This document shows positions 7,979-17,008 of a stretch of DNA of 64,000 nt, piece after piece. The translations under genes and the position numbers were made by a program. The stretch comes from Bacteroidota bacterium (GTDB lineage: Bacteria; Bacteroidota; Bacteroidia; Chitinophagales; Chitinophagaceae): NCBI GenBank assembly GCA_018267955.1, contig JAFDXL010000004.1, positions 66,064 to 130,063 of the forward strand. The letters run 5' to 3'. Below the pieces are notes generated by a model, which worked only from the letters and a program-made list of their open reading frames with translations, was not told the DNA's origin and searched no databases. Each line of letters starts with the position of its first letter. Positions within the stretch are counted from its first letter, which is position 1.

Positions 7979-10165
7979 TTACCTGTTAACTCGGCTTCCT
8001 GGTTTTGTCATATCAGGTTCGTTATCAGGCTCTTCATTTGAATCTTCGTTTTGCATCAGGTTTTTAGATTGATCATCCATATTACCCGGTTTTGCACTAT
8101 TGTAAAGCAGACGGCGAGTAGGCACATCCGTTACAATACGGAATTCTGTACGGCGGTTTAACTGACGGCCGGCAGGGTTGTCTTTGGCACCTGTCTTATT
8201 CGGAGCAGCCGGCATGGCAGCACCAAATCCTTTTGCGATCAGGCGGGCAGCATCTATACCACCAGTACCTACCAGGTAATCAATAACAGCTTGTGCACGT
8301 TTTTCAGAAAGAGCCTTGTTATATTGATCTGTACCTTTTGAGTCAGTAAAAGAGTAAACTTCCACATTGAAAGATGGATTGTCTTTCAGGAAAGCAACCA
8401 ATGTATCTAAAGATGCAATAGACTCAGGGCGCAGATCGGCTTTATCATAATCATAATAAACGTTGCTAACTGCGAATGTATATACCGGAGTTATTTCGTC
8501 CATATAGATAGTAACACGTACTGTATCATCTTTATCTGTGCGTTTTACATCCATAGTGTTTACTGTAGCGCGTGTAGAAGCAAAACCTTGCTTATCACCG
8601 GTGATAACGTAAGACTTACCACGAAGGATGTTGAAACCGAAATTACCGTCAGAAGAGTTAAAAGTTTTAGTATCGTTGTTTTGATCAACCATTTTAACTA
8701 CAACCTCGTCCATGGCCTGCTGTGTTTTACGATCTACAACCTTACCTAATACCACCAGTTTAGGCTCATACTGAATGCGCCAGATGTCATCGCAACATGT
8801 TGGGTTCTTCAGTGCGATAGCACCTATACGGTTAGATACTACATAAGCATCAGGTTTACCAACAGGGTCTTTAATATAGTATATCTCATCAGCTGGCGAA
8901 TTGATTGGATAACCAAGGTTCTGCAAGTTAGTATAACGTGAAGGTCCACCATCAGCAGAGAATATATCAAAACCACCAAATGTTACCCAGCCGTCAGAAG
9001 CAAAATATAATTTACCAACGCGGCTATCATAGTAAGGTGTCAATTCATTACCTGGAGTATTGATTTGCTTACCGGCATTTTGCGGACGACGGTACTGACC
9101 TGTACGAGGATCAATTACAGAATACCAGATATCATAACCACCGCGGCTTTGCAATGACCTGTTTGATGCGAAAAACAAAATTTCTTTTTTACCAACCTTA
9201 GCTACGCAAGGTTGTGTATTAGAACCACCTTCGTTGATACCTTCACCAAGTAAACGTGGCTCAGACCATTTGCTTTCTTTAAATTCAGAAACATATATCT
9301 TACAGGTAAATTTCATAGAATCTTCTTCAGCACATTTAGTGAAGTAGAAGTGGTCACCGCCTGGGTTATAACAACCGTTACCAACATTTTCTTTCTTGCT
9401 GGTAAATTGATTATTAGCATCGTTGAATACTAATGGCCATTGGAAAGAATCTACTTCCTCTACATGTTTTTGTTTGATAGACACCATGAAACGAGACAGA
9501 TATTCGTCGACCTTACGATGGTCTATTTCTACAGGGCTGTTTTGGCGCATAGTAGAAAATAACAAAGCTGTATCACCCAAAGGATAAGGTGCAGATTCTG
9601 TGTATGCACTATTAACGTTAGGACCTGCGTTCAGTATAGTTACAGGCTGAGGATCCTTAATAGAATTCATAGCGCTGTTACAACCTTCTATCTCACGAAG
9701 CGCTTTCTTTTTCTCCTTTTTCATAGTCTTCGGGTTGTCAGCTATGAACTGGTTGAATTGCGCGATAGCATCTTCGTAGCGTCCTTGCATTTTAAGCATC
9801 AAAGCGCTTAAGTACAATGCTTCAGGATATGTCTTTGGAGACATGCTATAAGCTTCTGAATAGTAGTGGGCCGCAGGCACGTAGTCACGTGTCATTCTGT
9901 AACAGTCTGCCAACTGGTATGTCAGATATAAATTCCTCGGGTCGTTTTCTTTCAGTTGCTGATAATATTCGATCGCGCTGAAGTAACTGCCCTGACGATA
10001 TAAGCCGTCAGCCCAGCGAAGTTTTTTATAATCAGGAAGCTTAGCTACAGGATCGTCAGCTTTGTTTCTGTACTTTTCTTTACGTTGCTGTTGAGCGTTA
10101 GCATTCAGTTGAACGGTGGTAACAAGAACCGATGCCAGAATCAGTAGCAGCCATTTTTTTCTCAT
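7979..10165 (-). CDS. PorE-like OmpA-family protein (TPR, propeller, CRD, OmpA)
   Basis: The 728-residue protein has a signal peptide (about 1-25, ending NANA). TPR repeats span roughly 50-165 and a WD40/PD40-like beta-propeller roughly 195-455, with repeats such as 'ILFFASNRSL' and 'KLYFASDGW'. A carboxypeptidase-regulatory-like domain lies near 470-560. A C-terminal OmpA peptidoglycan-binding domain near 575-690 has 'VEVYSFTDSKGTDQYN' and 'LSEKRAQAVIDYL'. This order matches PorE of Porphyromonas gingivalis and related T9SS/gliding proteins that tie a PorP-like membrane protein to peptidoglycan. The upstream neighbour is a PorP/SprF protein, supporting that role. The last 40 residues are acidic and Asn-rich and probably disordered. 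It could be a paralogue rather than the core T9SS component. Confidence 0.88.
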   Translation of the reverse strand: MRKKWLLLILASVLVTTVQLNANAQQQRKEKYRNKADDPVAKLPDYKKLRWADGLYRQGSYFSAIEYYQQLKENDPRNLYLTYQLADCYRMTRDYVPAAHYYSEAYSMSPKTYPEALYLSALMLKMQGRYEDAIAQFNQFIADNPKTMKKEKKKALREIEGCNSAMNSIKDPQPVTILNAGPNVNSAYTESAPYPLGDTALLFSTMRQNSPVEIDHRKVDEYLSRFMVSIKQKHVEEVDSFQWPLVFNDANNQFTSKKENVGNGCYNPGGDHFYFTKCAEEDSMKFTCKIYVSEFKESKWSEPRLLGEGINEGGSNTQPCVAKVGKKEILFFASNRSLQSRGGYDIWYSVIDPRTGQYRRPQNAGKQINTPGNELTPYYDSRVGKLYFASDGWVTFGGFDIFSADGGPSRYTNLQNLGYPINSPADEIYYIKDPVGKPDAYVVSNRIGAIALKNPTCCDDIWRIQYEPKLVVLGKVVDRKTQQAMDEVVVKMVDQNNDTKTFNSSDGNFGFNILRGKSYVITGDKQGFASTRATVNTMDVKRTDKDDTVRVTIYMDEITPVYTFAVSNVYYDYDKADLRPESIASLDTLVAFLKDNPSFNVEVYSFTDSKGTDQYNKALSEKRAQAVIDYLVGTGGIDAARLIAKGFGAAMPAAPNKTGAKDNPAGRQLNRRTEFRIVTDVPTRRLLYNSAKPGNMDDQSKNLMQNEDSNEEPDNEPDMTKPGSRVNR

Positions 10166-10214
10166 GTTCGCGAGCGTTGTTAATGGGTATAAAAGTATAA
10201 ATTGGTTTAAAAAA

Positions 10215-10251
10215 AAGAAAGGGCTTTAAAAAATATTTTTTGCCCTTTCTT
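10215..10251 (-). terminator. Hairpin between PorP-like and PorE-like genes
   Basis: A 10-bp stem (AAGAAAGGGC/GCCCTTTCTT) around an A/T-rich loop sits 20 bases after the PorP-like stop and before the PorE-like start. It could end or attenuate transcription inside the pair. Confidence 0.7.
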
Positions 10252-10270
10252 AATAATTATTTTTTTGTAA

Positions 10271-11317
10271 TTAGAAGCGTGCGCAAGGATAGATCAGCCT
10301 GCGTGCAAAATCAAGCGGATTAGGTGCCAGGTAAGTGAGAGCGATCTCAAAACCACCATTACCGTTTGATACTGTTTTAAGGCTTGATGTATTGTAGTCG
10401 TAGCTAACGCCTACACGCAATCCCTTGAATTCAACACCTGCATTTACCATTACAGCATCATTGCTGCGGTAGTAGCCGCCCAGGAATACCGCAGTGGTGA
10501 AAGAACGGAATTCAGAATTACCTACGATCAGGTGAAATTCGTTACCCGCAACCAGCTCTGTAGCAGAAGATTGAGATTGGTATAAAACTGCAGGACGCAG
10601 ACTGAATGTTTCACTCAGATAAGCAACGATACCAGCCTGTGCAGTATAGCGCATCCCCAAACCTACATCAGCATTTTTTTCTTTCTGAAAAGACTCCTGT
10701 GGTTGATTGAGGTTATTAGCGCCTAAACCTATTACGTAACTAAAGTTATCGCTAACACTCTGCGCAAAGCTAATACCAGCGTTAACAGTAAAATAATTTA
10801 CTTTATTGTTCATCATGTTACCGCCAGTACCCGGATCAAAATTCCCGTTAGTGAATTCATTACCAAAATACAGCTTGGTAAGATCTATACTTTTTTGTGT
10901 ATATCCGCCCTGGAAGCCTACAGACAATACTTTGGGATGGTCTGTATTACCCAGGAATTTGTGATATGCAACAGACCCTAACACAGAAAGGTTAGACAGG
11001 TTACCATCACCTGCAACGTCGTTATACAATTGAACGCCTGCAGCAAGAAAATCGTCATGAGTAAGATCATTAACGATTGGAGCATCTAATGAAACCGCGT
11101 AAGTTTTAAATGCTGACGGTGTTACACTCCTCCACTGGTCGCGATAAACGGCAGATGCGCGCCATTTGCCCATAGAATTACCTGTAAACGCAGGGTTTAC
11201 AATCAGCGGGGATGCGGTAAATTGAGTGAAGTGAATGTCTTGCGCCTGCACGTTTTGAAAACTTAATGCTAACGCAGCTATCAGACTTGCACGGCTAATT
11301 GTATGTTTCATCATCAT
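10271..11317 (-). CDS. PorP/SprF-family type IX secretion/gliding membrane protein
   Basis: The protein has up to 348 residues with a signal peptide ending NVQA and the family start 'QDIHFTQFTASPLIVNPAFTG'. It is an outer-membrane beta-barrel of the PorP/SprF type. Typical strands include 'DFLAAGVQLYNDVAGDGNL' and a C-terminal aromatic-ended 'YPCARF'. SprF-type proteins pair with PorE-like OmpA proteins or with giant adhesins such as SprB. Here the partner is the gene downstream. The first three codons are all ATG, so the exact start among 11317, 11314 and 11311 is undecided. Confidence 0.92.
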   Translation of the reverse strand: MMMKHTISRASLIAALALSFQNVQAQDIHFTQFTASPLIVNPAFTGNSMGKWRASAVYRDQWRSVTPSAFKTYAVSLDAPIVNDLTHDDFLAAGVQLYNDVAGDGNLSNLSVLGSVAYHKFLGNTDHPKVLSVGFQGGYTQKSIDLTKLYFGNEFTNGNFDPGTGGNMMNNKVNYFTVNAGISFAQSVSDNFSYVIGLGANNLNQPQESFQKEKNADVGLGMRYTAQAGIVAYLSETFSLRPAVLYQSQSSATELVAGNEFHLIVGNSEFRSFTTAVFLGGYYRSNDAVMVNAGVEFKGLRVGVSYDYNTSSLKTVSNGNGGFEIALTYLAPNPLDFARRLIYPCARF

Positions 11318-11688
11318 GATATATTAACCTTGTTATTGTATTATTTCAATGTTTTAAACTTTAACCATTACCCCGGTTTCCGGACAAATCCCTCAACCCC
11401 GACACCGTCATTTTTATACCGGGCGTTGCGGAAATGTTCCTCCTCAACGGTTGAAAATACGGAAATATTTCAAAGTTGCAATGCTTGCTTGCATAATTTT
11501 TGATAGCCTTCCGCGTTGCAGAACCTCCTAAGCGTAAAATTTCGCACCTGGTACTGCGATACTAAATAAAGACAGGCTCTATTCTTAGAAGGTTGGCTTG
11601 CTATGTTACAAACATCGCTGTGCGCAAATACATTTAAATCAGGTAAATATAAACTGCTTTTATATTTCACCTCACTGTATTAAAATTG
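11318..11688. other. Divergent intergenic region between porP-like gene and ftsK
   Basis: No coding sequence was supported in this stretch of about 370 bases. Short frames on both strands show no family resemblance. It must hold the promoter of the PorP-like gene on the minus strand and most of the ftsK promoter. Confidence 0.5.
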
Positions 11689-11696
11689 TACTTTTG
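11689..11696 (+). promoter_or_regulatory. -7 box (TACTTTTG) for ftsK
   Basis: TACTTTTG matches TAnnTTTG and ends 19 bases before the preferred ATG at 11716. It lies inside the longer reading frame that begins at 11686, which argues for the later start. Confidence 0.55.
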
Positions 11697-11715
11697 CGCC
11701 TGTTTCAGCCCCAAT

Positions 11716-14292
11716 ATGGCCAAGACCAAGAACAACAAAAAAACTACATCAGCAACGGAGGAAAAAGAGAATCTCATTACACAGCCATCGTTAGACCGTA
11801 AAAAGCAATGGCGTCTGGGTTTTGGCATCTTCTTTATTCTTGCAGGAGTGTTCATAACAGTATCCATTGTTAGCTATTTTTTTAACTGGAGCCTTGATTA
11901 CGACAAATCGTCATTCCACACACTGCTCAGCGGCAAGGAACCGGCAGCCAACTGGGGCGGCAGGCTAGGTGCTGCCTTATCTCATGCCCTGGTATTCAAT
12001 GGGGCAGGTATTGCATCACTGGCAATCGGCATCTGGATAGGTATGCTGGGACTTACTATGGTTTATGGCAAACGTGTAGTTCCTGTAATGCGTTATCTGC
12101 GCTGGGTATCCCTGGTGTTATTAGTAATAGCGCCTATACTTGCGTACCTGCAGTATCATAACCTGCTTCCATCCAATACACAAACCGGAGATTTTCCATA
12201 TGGCGGTGCCTGGGGTAATGCAGCTATAGAATACATGAACAGGATGCTTGGTACCGGCGGTACTGGTATGGTCCTCGTCGCTACGGTATGCATAGTGGCA
12301 TTTGCTGTATTCGCGTTAGACATACGGCCGCTACTACACAAAGCAAGAAGCACAGCGCGGGCTGTAGCCAGCCTGATACCTACTCCTGTAAAAACAGAGG
12401 AAGAGCCTCCAACACAACAGGAGGAACCTAACATTGCCAAAGAAGAAGCACCTGCAACCAAACCATTTGTAAAGCCAATTCTCCTGGATGAAGAAACCGG
12501 CGAAATACATGACTGGGATATCTCATTAGTTGAAAAAACAGCACCACATGTCAATTCATTAAAAGTCCCCCAATTAAATGAAGATCCTGCGGAGGAAGAG
12601 ATTGAAGAGGAGTTGACAGATGAGGAAGAAGAAGCTGAAGAATTACCGGAAATAACACTTACAGTTCCGCCTGCAGAGAAAAAAACAACACAACCAAAGG
12701 AACCCGAACTGGCCATAGAGATCATACAACAGGAAGAAGAACCCGTAGTTGTTGCCAACAACGGCCACATCAGCCTTGAAGATAATGAGCCTTATGCACC
12801 GGAGCTGGATCTGCGGGATTATAAGTTCCCTACACTTGATCTTTTGCAGGATCGCAGTGAATCTATAACACTTGACAAAGAAGAACTGGAGAAAAACAAG
12901 AACCAGATCATCCAAACGCTGAGGAGCTTTGGCATAGAAATACAACGCATCAGCGCAACGGTGGGCCCCACAGTTACGCTATATGAGATCGTACCAGCAG
13001 AAGGTGTGCGCATATCCAAAATACGCAACCTGGAAGATGATATTGCACTGAACCTGGCAGCCCTTGGTATACGTATCATTGCACCGATACCAGGCCGTGG
13101 CACCATTGGTATTGAAGTACCTAATACCAACAAGCAGATCGTGTCTATGCGCTCCTTACTTGCGAGTGAGAAGTTTGCAAAATCAAACATGAGCTTGCCT
13201 ATAGCATTGGGCAAGAAGATAGATAACGAAAACTACATTGTAGACCTTGCAACAATGCCACACTTGCTGATGGCAGGTGCTACAGGGCAAGGTAAATCTG
13301 TAGGTATCAACGCCATATTGGTATCGCTGCTTTATAAGAAACATCCGGCGCAGCTTAAGTTCGTAATGGTGGATCCTAAGAAGGTAGAACTTAGTATTTA
13401 TCGCACTATCGAAAAGCACTTCTTAGCTAAGTTGCCGAATGAAGAAGAAGCTATCATAACTGATACCAAGAAAGTGATCTATACACTTAATGCATTGTGC
13501 ATAGAGATGGACAACCGTTATGAATTGCTGAAGGAAGCCGGAGCGAGGAACATCAAAGAATATAACGAGAAGTTCATCAACCGCAGGCTGAATCCACAAC
13601 GCGGACATAAATACCTGCCATTTATTGTACTAGTAATAGATGAATTTGCAGACCTCATTATGACCGCGGGCAAGGAAGTGGAGATGCCTATTGCACGCCT
13701 GGCGCAGCTGGCACGCGCCGTAGGCATACACCTCATTATTGCTACACAACGCCCTTCTGTGAATGTGATCACCGGAACTATCAAAGCAAACTTCCCGGGC
13801 CGTATTGCCTTTAAAGTATCTGCCAAGGTAGATAGCCGTACCATATTGGATGCCGGCGGCGCAGAGCAACTGATAGGCCGCGGCGATATGCTGGTATCCT
13901 ATGGCAGTGAGCTGCTACGCGTACAATGCGCCTTTGTAGATACACCTGAAGTAGAGAAGATCGTTGACTTTATAGGCAGCCAGAGAGGCTATCCATCAGC
14001 ATTCGAGCTACCGGAATACGAAGGCGAAGAAGGCGAGAACGAAAAGATGGTCGATCTCACTAACCGCGACGATCTATTTGACGAATGCGCCCGTACAGTC
14101 GTAGAAACACAATCAGGTTCTACATCTTTGCTCCAGCGCAGGTATAACCTTGGTTATAATCGCGCGGGCCGTATTATGGATCAACTGGAAAGCGCCGGTA
14201 TCGTAGGCCCTGCAAGAGGCAGCAAGCCAAGGGATGTCATCTATAAAACCATCACTGAGCTGGAACAATTTTTTAACAGGAATAATGATTAA
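11716..14292 (+). CDS. ftsK: DNA translocase FtsK
   Basis: FtsK pumps chromosomal DNA across the closing septum and brings the dif sites to the Xer recombinases. The 858-residue protein has four N-terminal membrane segments (about residues 25-200) and an acidic, Glu-rich linker (about 225-365). The motor follows, with Walker A 'GATGQGKS' at residues 521-528 and Walker B 'FIVLVIDEFADLIM'. A C-terminal winged-helix gamma domain ('STSLLQRRYNLGYNRAGRI') reads KOPS-like sequences. The start at MAKTKNNKK is chosen because a -7 box lies within the longer frame. The linker is short compared with E. coli FtsK, as is usual in Bacteroidota. A LolA-like gene follows after 80 bases. Confidence 0.96.
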   Translation: MAKTKNNKKTTSATEEKENLITQPSLDRKKQWRLGFGIFFILAGVFITVSIVSYFFNWSLDYDKSSFHTLLSGKEPAANWGGRLGAALSHALVFNGAGIASLAIGIWIGMLGLTMVYGKRVVPVMRYLRWVSLVLLVIAPILAYLQYHNLLPSNTQTGDFPYGGAWGNAAIEYMNRMLGTGGTGMVLVATVCIVAFAVFALDIRPLLHKARSTARAVASLIPTPVKTEEEPPTQQEEPNIAKEEAPATKPFVKPILLDEETGEIHDWDISLVEKTAPHVNSLKVPQLNEDPAEEEIEEELTDEEEEAEELPEITLTVPPAEKKTTQPKEPELAIEIIQQEEEPVVVANNGHISLEDNEPYAPELDLRDYKFPTLDLLQDRSESITLDKEELEKNKNQIIQTLRSFGIEIQRISATVGPTVTLYEIVPAEGVRISKIRNLEDDIALNLAALGIRIIAPIPGRGTIGIEVPNTNKQIVSMRSLLASEKFAKSNMSLPIALGKKIDNENYIVDLATMPHLLMAGATGQGKSVGINAILVSLLYKKHPAQLKFVMVDPKKVELSIYRTIEKHFLAKLPNEEEAIITDTKKVIYTLNALCIEMDNRYELLKEAGARNIKEYNEKFINRRLNPQRGHKYLPFIVLVIDEFADLIMTAGKEVEMPIARLAQLARAVGIHLIIATQRPSVNVITGTIKANFPGRIAFKVSAKVDSRTILDAGGAEQLIGRGDMLVSYGSELLRVQCAFVDTPEVEKIVDFIGSQRGYPSAFELPEYEGEEGENEKMVDLTNRDDLFDECARTVVETQSGSTSLLQRRYNLGYNRAGRIMDQLESAGIVGPARGSKPRDVIYKTITELEQFFNRNND

Positions 14293-14372
14293 CATTTCAT
14301 TTTAAACATTCAGGCAAGGTATTTGTCCAAGAAGTATTATTATCCATTAGTAACTAAAACAGAAAAAAGAAG

Positions 14373-15020
14373 ATGAAAAAAATCCTGGGGTTAAGCATTG
14401 TAGCTGTAATGGCACTGGCACAACCCGCGATGGCACAGAATGATGCTAAAGCAAAGTCTATACTGGAAGCGGTAAGTAAAAAAATAAACTCACTCAAATC
14501 ACTAAAAGCTAATTTTGCCCTGCACCTGAATGGCAACGGCGGTAAGGTAAAAGACACCAAGAAAGGCACATTTTACATGAAGGGTTCCAAATACAAGGTA
14601 GATATTGCAGGGCAAGAGATCATCTGCGATAACAAGACCGTGTGGACCTACAACAAAGAAACCAAAGAAGTGCAGGTTAGCAATTACAATCCCAACGAAC
14701 AAACTATCTCTCCGGCCAAGTTATTCACCAACTTCTATGATAAGGAGTATAGCTATAAATACGCAGGCACCAGGAAGGTATCGGGTAAAAGCTGCGATAT
14801 CATAGAAATGATGCCCACCAACAAAAGCAAACAATTTACCAAAGTGGAGCTGGCTGTTGACAATACCAAAACCATTGTTGGTGGCAATGTATGGGAGAAG
14901 AACGGCAACAACTATCAGTACGATGTTAGCGGCTTTACACCCAATGCACCCGTTACTGATGACATGTTCACCTTCGATCCGAAAAAACACCCTGGCGTAG
15001 AAGTGGTGGATCTGCGATAA
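14373..15020 (+). CDS. LolA-like outer-membrane lipoprotein carrier protein
   Basis: This 215-residue periplasmic protein has a signal peptide (about 1-21, ending AMAQ) and the LolA/LolB fold pattern. Visible landmarks are an N-terminal helix 'AKSILEAVSKKINSLKSL', then strands with 'KGTFYMKGSKYKVDI' and 'NKTVWTYNKETKEV'. LolA carries lipoproteins from the LolCDE exporter to the outer membrane. In Bacteroidota this family is diverse, so lolA itself is likely but not certain. It follows ftsK, a common neighbourhood for LolA in many bacteria, and it ends at a strong terminator. Confidence 0.85.
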   Translation: MKKILGLSIVAVMALAQPAMAQNDAKAKSILEAVSKKINSLKSLKANFALHLNGNGGKVKDTKKGTFYMKGSKYKVDIAGQEIICDNKTVWTYNKETKEVQVSNYNPNEQTISPAKLFTNFYDKEYSYKYAGTRKVSGKSCDIIEMMPTNKSKQFTKVELAVDNTKTIVGGNVWEKNGNNYQYDVSGFTPNAPVTDDMFTFDPKKHPGVEVVDLR

Positions 15021-15048
15021 TTCATAATAATTATAAACAACAGATTTC

Positions 15049-15073
15049 AAAGCGGGCTATGCCCGCTTTTTTT
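15049..15073 (+). terminator. Terminator after the LolA-like gene
   Basis: A 9-bp stem (AAAGCGGGC/GCCCGCTTT) with a TAT loop is followed by a T-run. It lies 29 bases after the stop codon and ends the ftsK-lolA unit. Confidence 0.9.
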
Positions 15074-15110
15074 GTGGCCAGGCTGGCACAGTTTTGCCAA
15101 CCTGCTGATT

Positions 15111-16313
15111 ATGAACCTGCATTCCTACGACCCTTACTGGCTAATGAAAAGCGGCATGGTCACTACCTACCCTTCGCTGCAGCAAGACCTGAAGACGGAC
15201 GTGGTAGTGATAGGAGCAGGCATTAGTGGAGCCCTTACAGCAGATGCCCTTTCCAAAGAGGGCCTGGAGGTAGTGGTGGTAGACCGCAGACACGCAGGCA
15301 TCGGAAGCACAGCAGCCAGCACCGCCTTTCTGCAATATGAGATAGACACTCCGATGCGTCAGTTATCTGGTATGGTGGGTGAACACCATGCATTAAGAAG
15401 CTATGAGCTCTGCAGAGAGGCCATCTACAAACTGCAGGACATTTGCAAGCATGTGCAACCGGCTGTTGACTTCCACATCAGGCCGAGCCTGCAATATGCC
15501 AGCTATAAAAGCCATGTTCCTAAGCTATATAAGGAGTATCAACTACGAAGGCAACAGGGCTTCAAAGTACAGTGGCTGGAACCTGAAGACATAAAGCGGC
15601 TTTACGGCTTTAACGCGCCCGGGGCTATACTATCGAGGGATGGTGCAGAGGCAGATGCGTACCTGCTGACCCATTACCTGCTTGCTGCGTGTAACAGGCA
15701 CGGGCATGGCATTTACAACAATACTGAGGTCACAGACATCAGGTATCACAAACAGGGAGCCACCTTAATTACTAACAACAACTTTAAAATAAATGCACGT
15801 ATTGTTGTTATATCGTGCGGTTATGAAAGTTTGCGGTATATACCAAACAAAATAGCCGAAGTACACTCAACCTACGCGATGGTATCAGAACCGATAGCAC
15901 AGCAGAATTTCTGGCACCGAAACAGCCTGATATGGGAAACAGCCAATCCGTATCTCTACTTCAGGATAACGGATAAAAACCGCATACTGATAGGTGGTAA
16001 GGATGACCGTTTTTACAATCCCAGGCTGCGTGATAGCCGCATCAAACAGAAAGCAAAATTGCTACAGGAGGCTTTCAATAAAAAACTTCCTGATATTCCT
16101 GTTCGGCCAGACTTTAGCTGGGCAGGCGCTTTTGCCGTAACAAAAGACGGATTGCCCTATATAGGCAGGCTACCGGGTATGCCACATACTTACTTTGCCT
16201 TAGGGTTTGGGGGCAATGGTATTACATTTAGTGTAATAGCTTCCCAAATTATCGCCGATCACATCATGGGCAGGAAAAACCCTGACGCGGAGATTTTCAG
16301 TTTTGGCAGGTGA
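15111..16313 (+). CDS. FAD-dependent oxidoreductase (DAO family)
   Basis: This 400-residue cytoplasmic flavoprotein has an N-terminal Rossmann motif 'DVVVIGAGISGALTADAL' with an acidic strand end 'VVVVDRR'. Its C-terminal DAO segment contains 'WAGAFAVTKDGLPYIGR' and 'FALGFGGNGITFS'. It belongs to the D-amino-acid oxidase/glycine oxidase/glycerol-3-phosphate dehydrogenase superfamily; the substrate cannot be named. A longer frame begins at a TTG at 15072 inside the terminator's T-run, so the ATG at 15111 is chosen. The gene stands alone. Confidence 0.85.
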   Translation: MNLHSYDPYWLMKSGMVTTYPSLQQDLKTDVVVIGAGISGALTADALSKEGLEVVVVDRRHAGIGSTAASTAFLQYEIDTPMRQLSGMVGEHHALRSYELCREAIYKLQDICKHVQPAVDFHIRPSLQYASYKSHVPKLYKEYQLRRQQGFKVQWLEPEDIKRLYGFNAPGAILSRDGAEADAYLLTHYLLAACNRHGHGIYNNTEVTDIRYHKQGATLITNNNFKINARIVVISCGYESLRYIPNKIAEVHSTYAMVSEPIAQQNFWHRNSLIWETANPYLYFRITDKNRILIGGKDDRFYNPRLRDSRIKQKAKLLQEAFNKKLPDIPVRPDFSWAGAFAVTKDGLPYIGRLPGMPHTYFALGFGGNGITFSVIASQIIADHIMGRKNPDAEIFSFGR

Positions 16314-17008
16314 ACTTAAACAAAGCGAGTATTTGACTACGCCATTAAATTACATGTTCCCCTGGCATTATTTATTTTCATTTCTGTTGAAAACACCGGT
16401 GCGGGGGGTAAAAACACTATTTAAATTGCAGCCATAATTCATATCACCCTGAACCACCCCTAACACCACACCATACCACTACACTAATAACGCATTTACC
16501 TAACACCATGAAACTGAAGAACGGGCTCTATGTAGTCCGTTTTTTAGTTTTTAGGGGGCTTTAACAAAACAATAAGCCTTAGGAAAATAACTGGCACAAT
16601 TATTTAAACAGGTTTAATAGAAAGGTATTTAGACAGCCTTTACTTATTATTTTTCCTACCTTATAAATATTCTGCCGCGGCCTGGTGCTGCGGCTTTCCT
16701 CTTTTAGGCAAAATGTTAGAAAATGCTAGTTTTTGCTAGTGATTTTGGCGTTTTCTTAATGCGGTAATATGGTAATACGATAATGCGGCAATGTTTTACC
16801 CGGGTTTACAGTATATCAAAGATCTATGTGCAAAGTTAAGGGATAAGCACGAGACAATAAATACTACCATGCAGCGCCGACATATTGAGTAACAGGCAGT
16901 TATAATATACCGGTAAAAAACCTTGATTTTTTAATACGAAAAATTTGGATTTGCCTATTGCACGATAGTATATTGGACTATTCTTTAACTATATAAATTT
17001 TAATCTCA
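16314..17008. other. Gene-poor 695-base region
   Basis: No convincing protein gene was found. The contents are a G-poor, C/A-rich stretch at 16447-16510 followed by a hairpin with a T-run at 16520-16551. A second GC hairpin lies at 16674-16694 (GCCGC/GCGGC). A short degenerate repeat of GGTAATA-like units occupies about 16759-16793. The AT-rich promoter region of the next surface gene follows. Confidence 0.5.
16447..16551 (+). ncRNA. Possible small RNA or short leader ending in a terminator
   Basis: A C/A-rich, G-poor stretch is followed by an 8-bp hairpin (AACGGGCT/AGTCCGTT, one G-U pair) and a T-run. This arrangement suits an intrinsically terminated small RNA. An 18-codon frame from the ATG at 16508 (MKLKNGLYVVRFLVFRGL) overlaps the hairpin and could be a chance frame or a short peptide. 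No promoter was identified, and no known RNA family is recognised. Confidence 0.25.

Noticed and set aside
11318-11688. A tRNA or structured RNA between the PorP-like gene and ftsK
   Set aside because: No cloverleaf with CCA-type acceptor and T-loop could be folded by eye, and no riboswitch core was recognised.
12156-12945. Minus-strand frames within ftsK
   Set aside because: They are Ser-rich shadows of the Glu-rich FtsK linker and have no start context or homology.
15072-15110. Upstream TTG extension of the FAD oxidoreductase
   Set aside because: The extension begins in the T-run of the preceding terminator, and the flavin-binding fold begins soon after the ATG at 15111.
16759-16793. Degenerate GGTAATA-like repeats as an origin or iteron array
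   Set aside because: The units are short and irregular and occur only about three times. No replication gene is nearby, so this is treated as low-complexity DNA.
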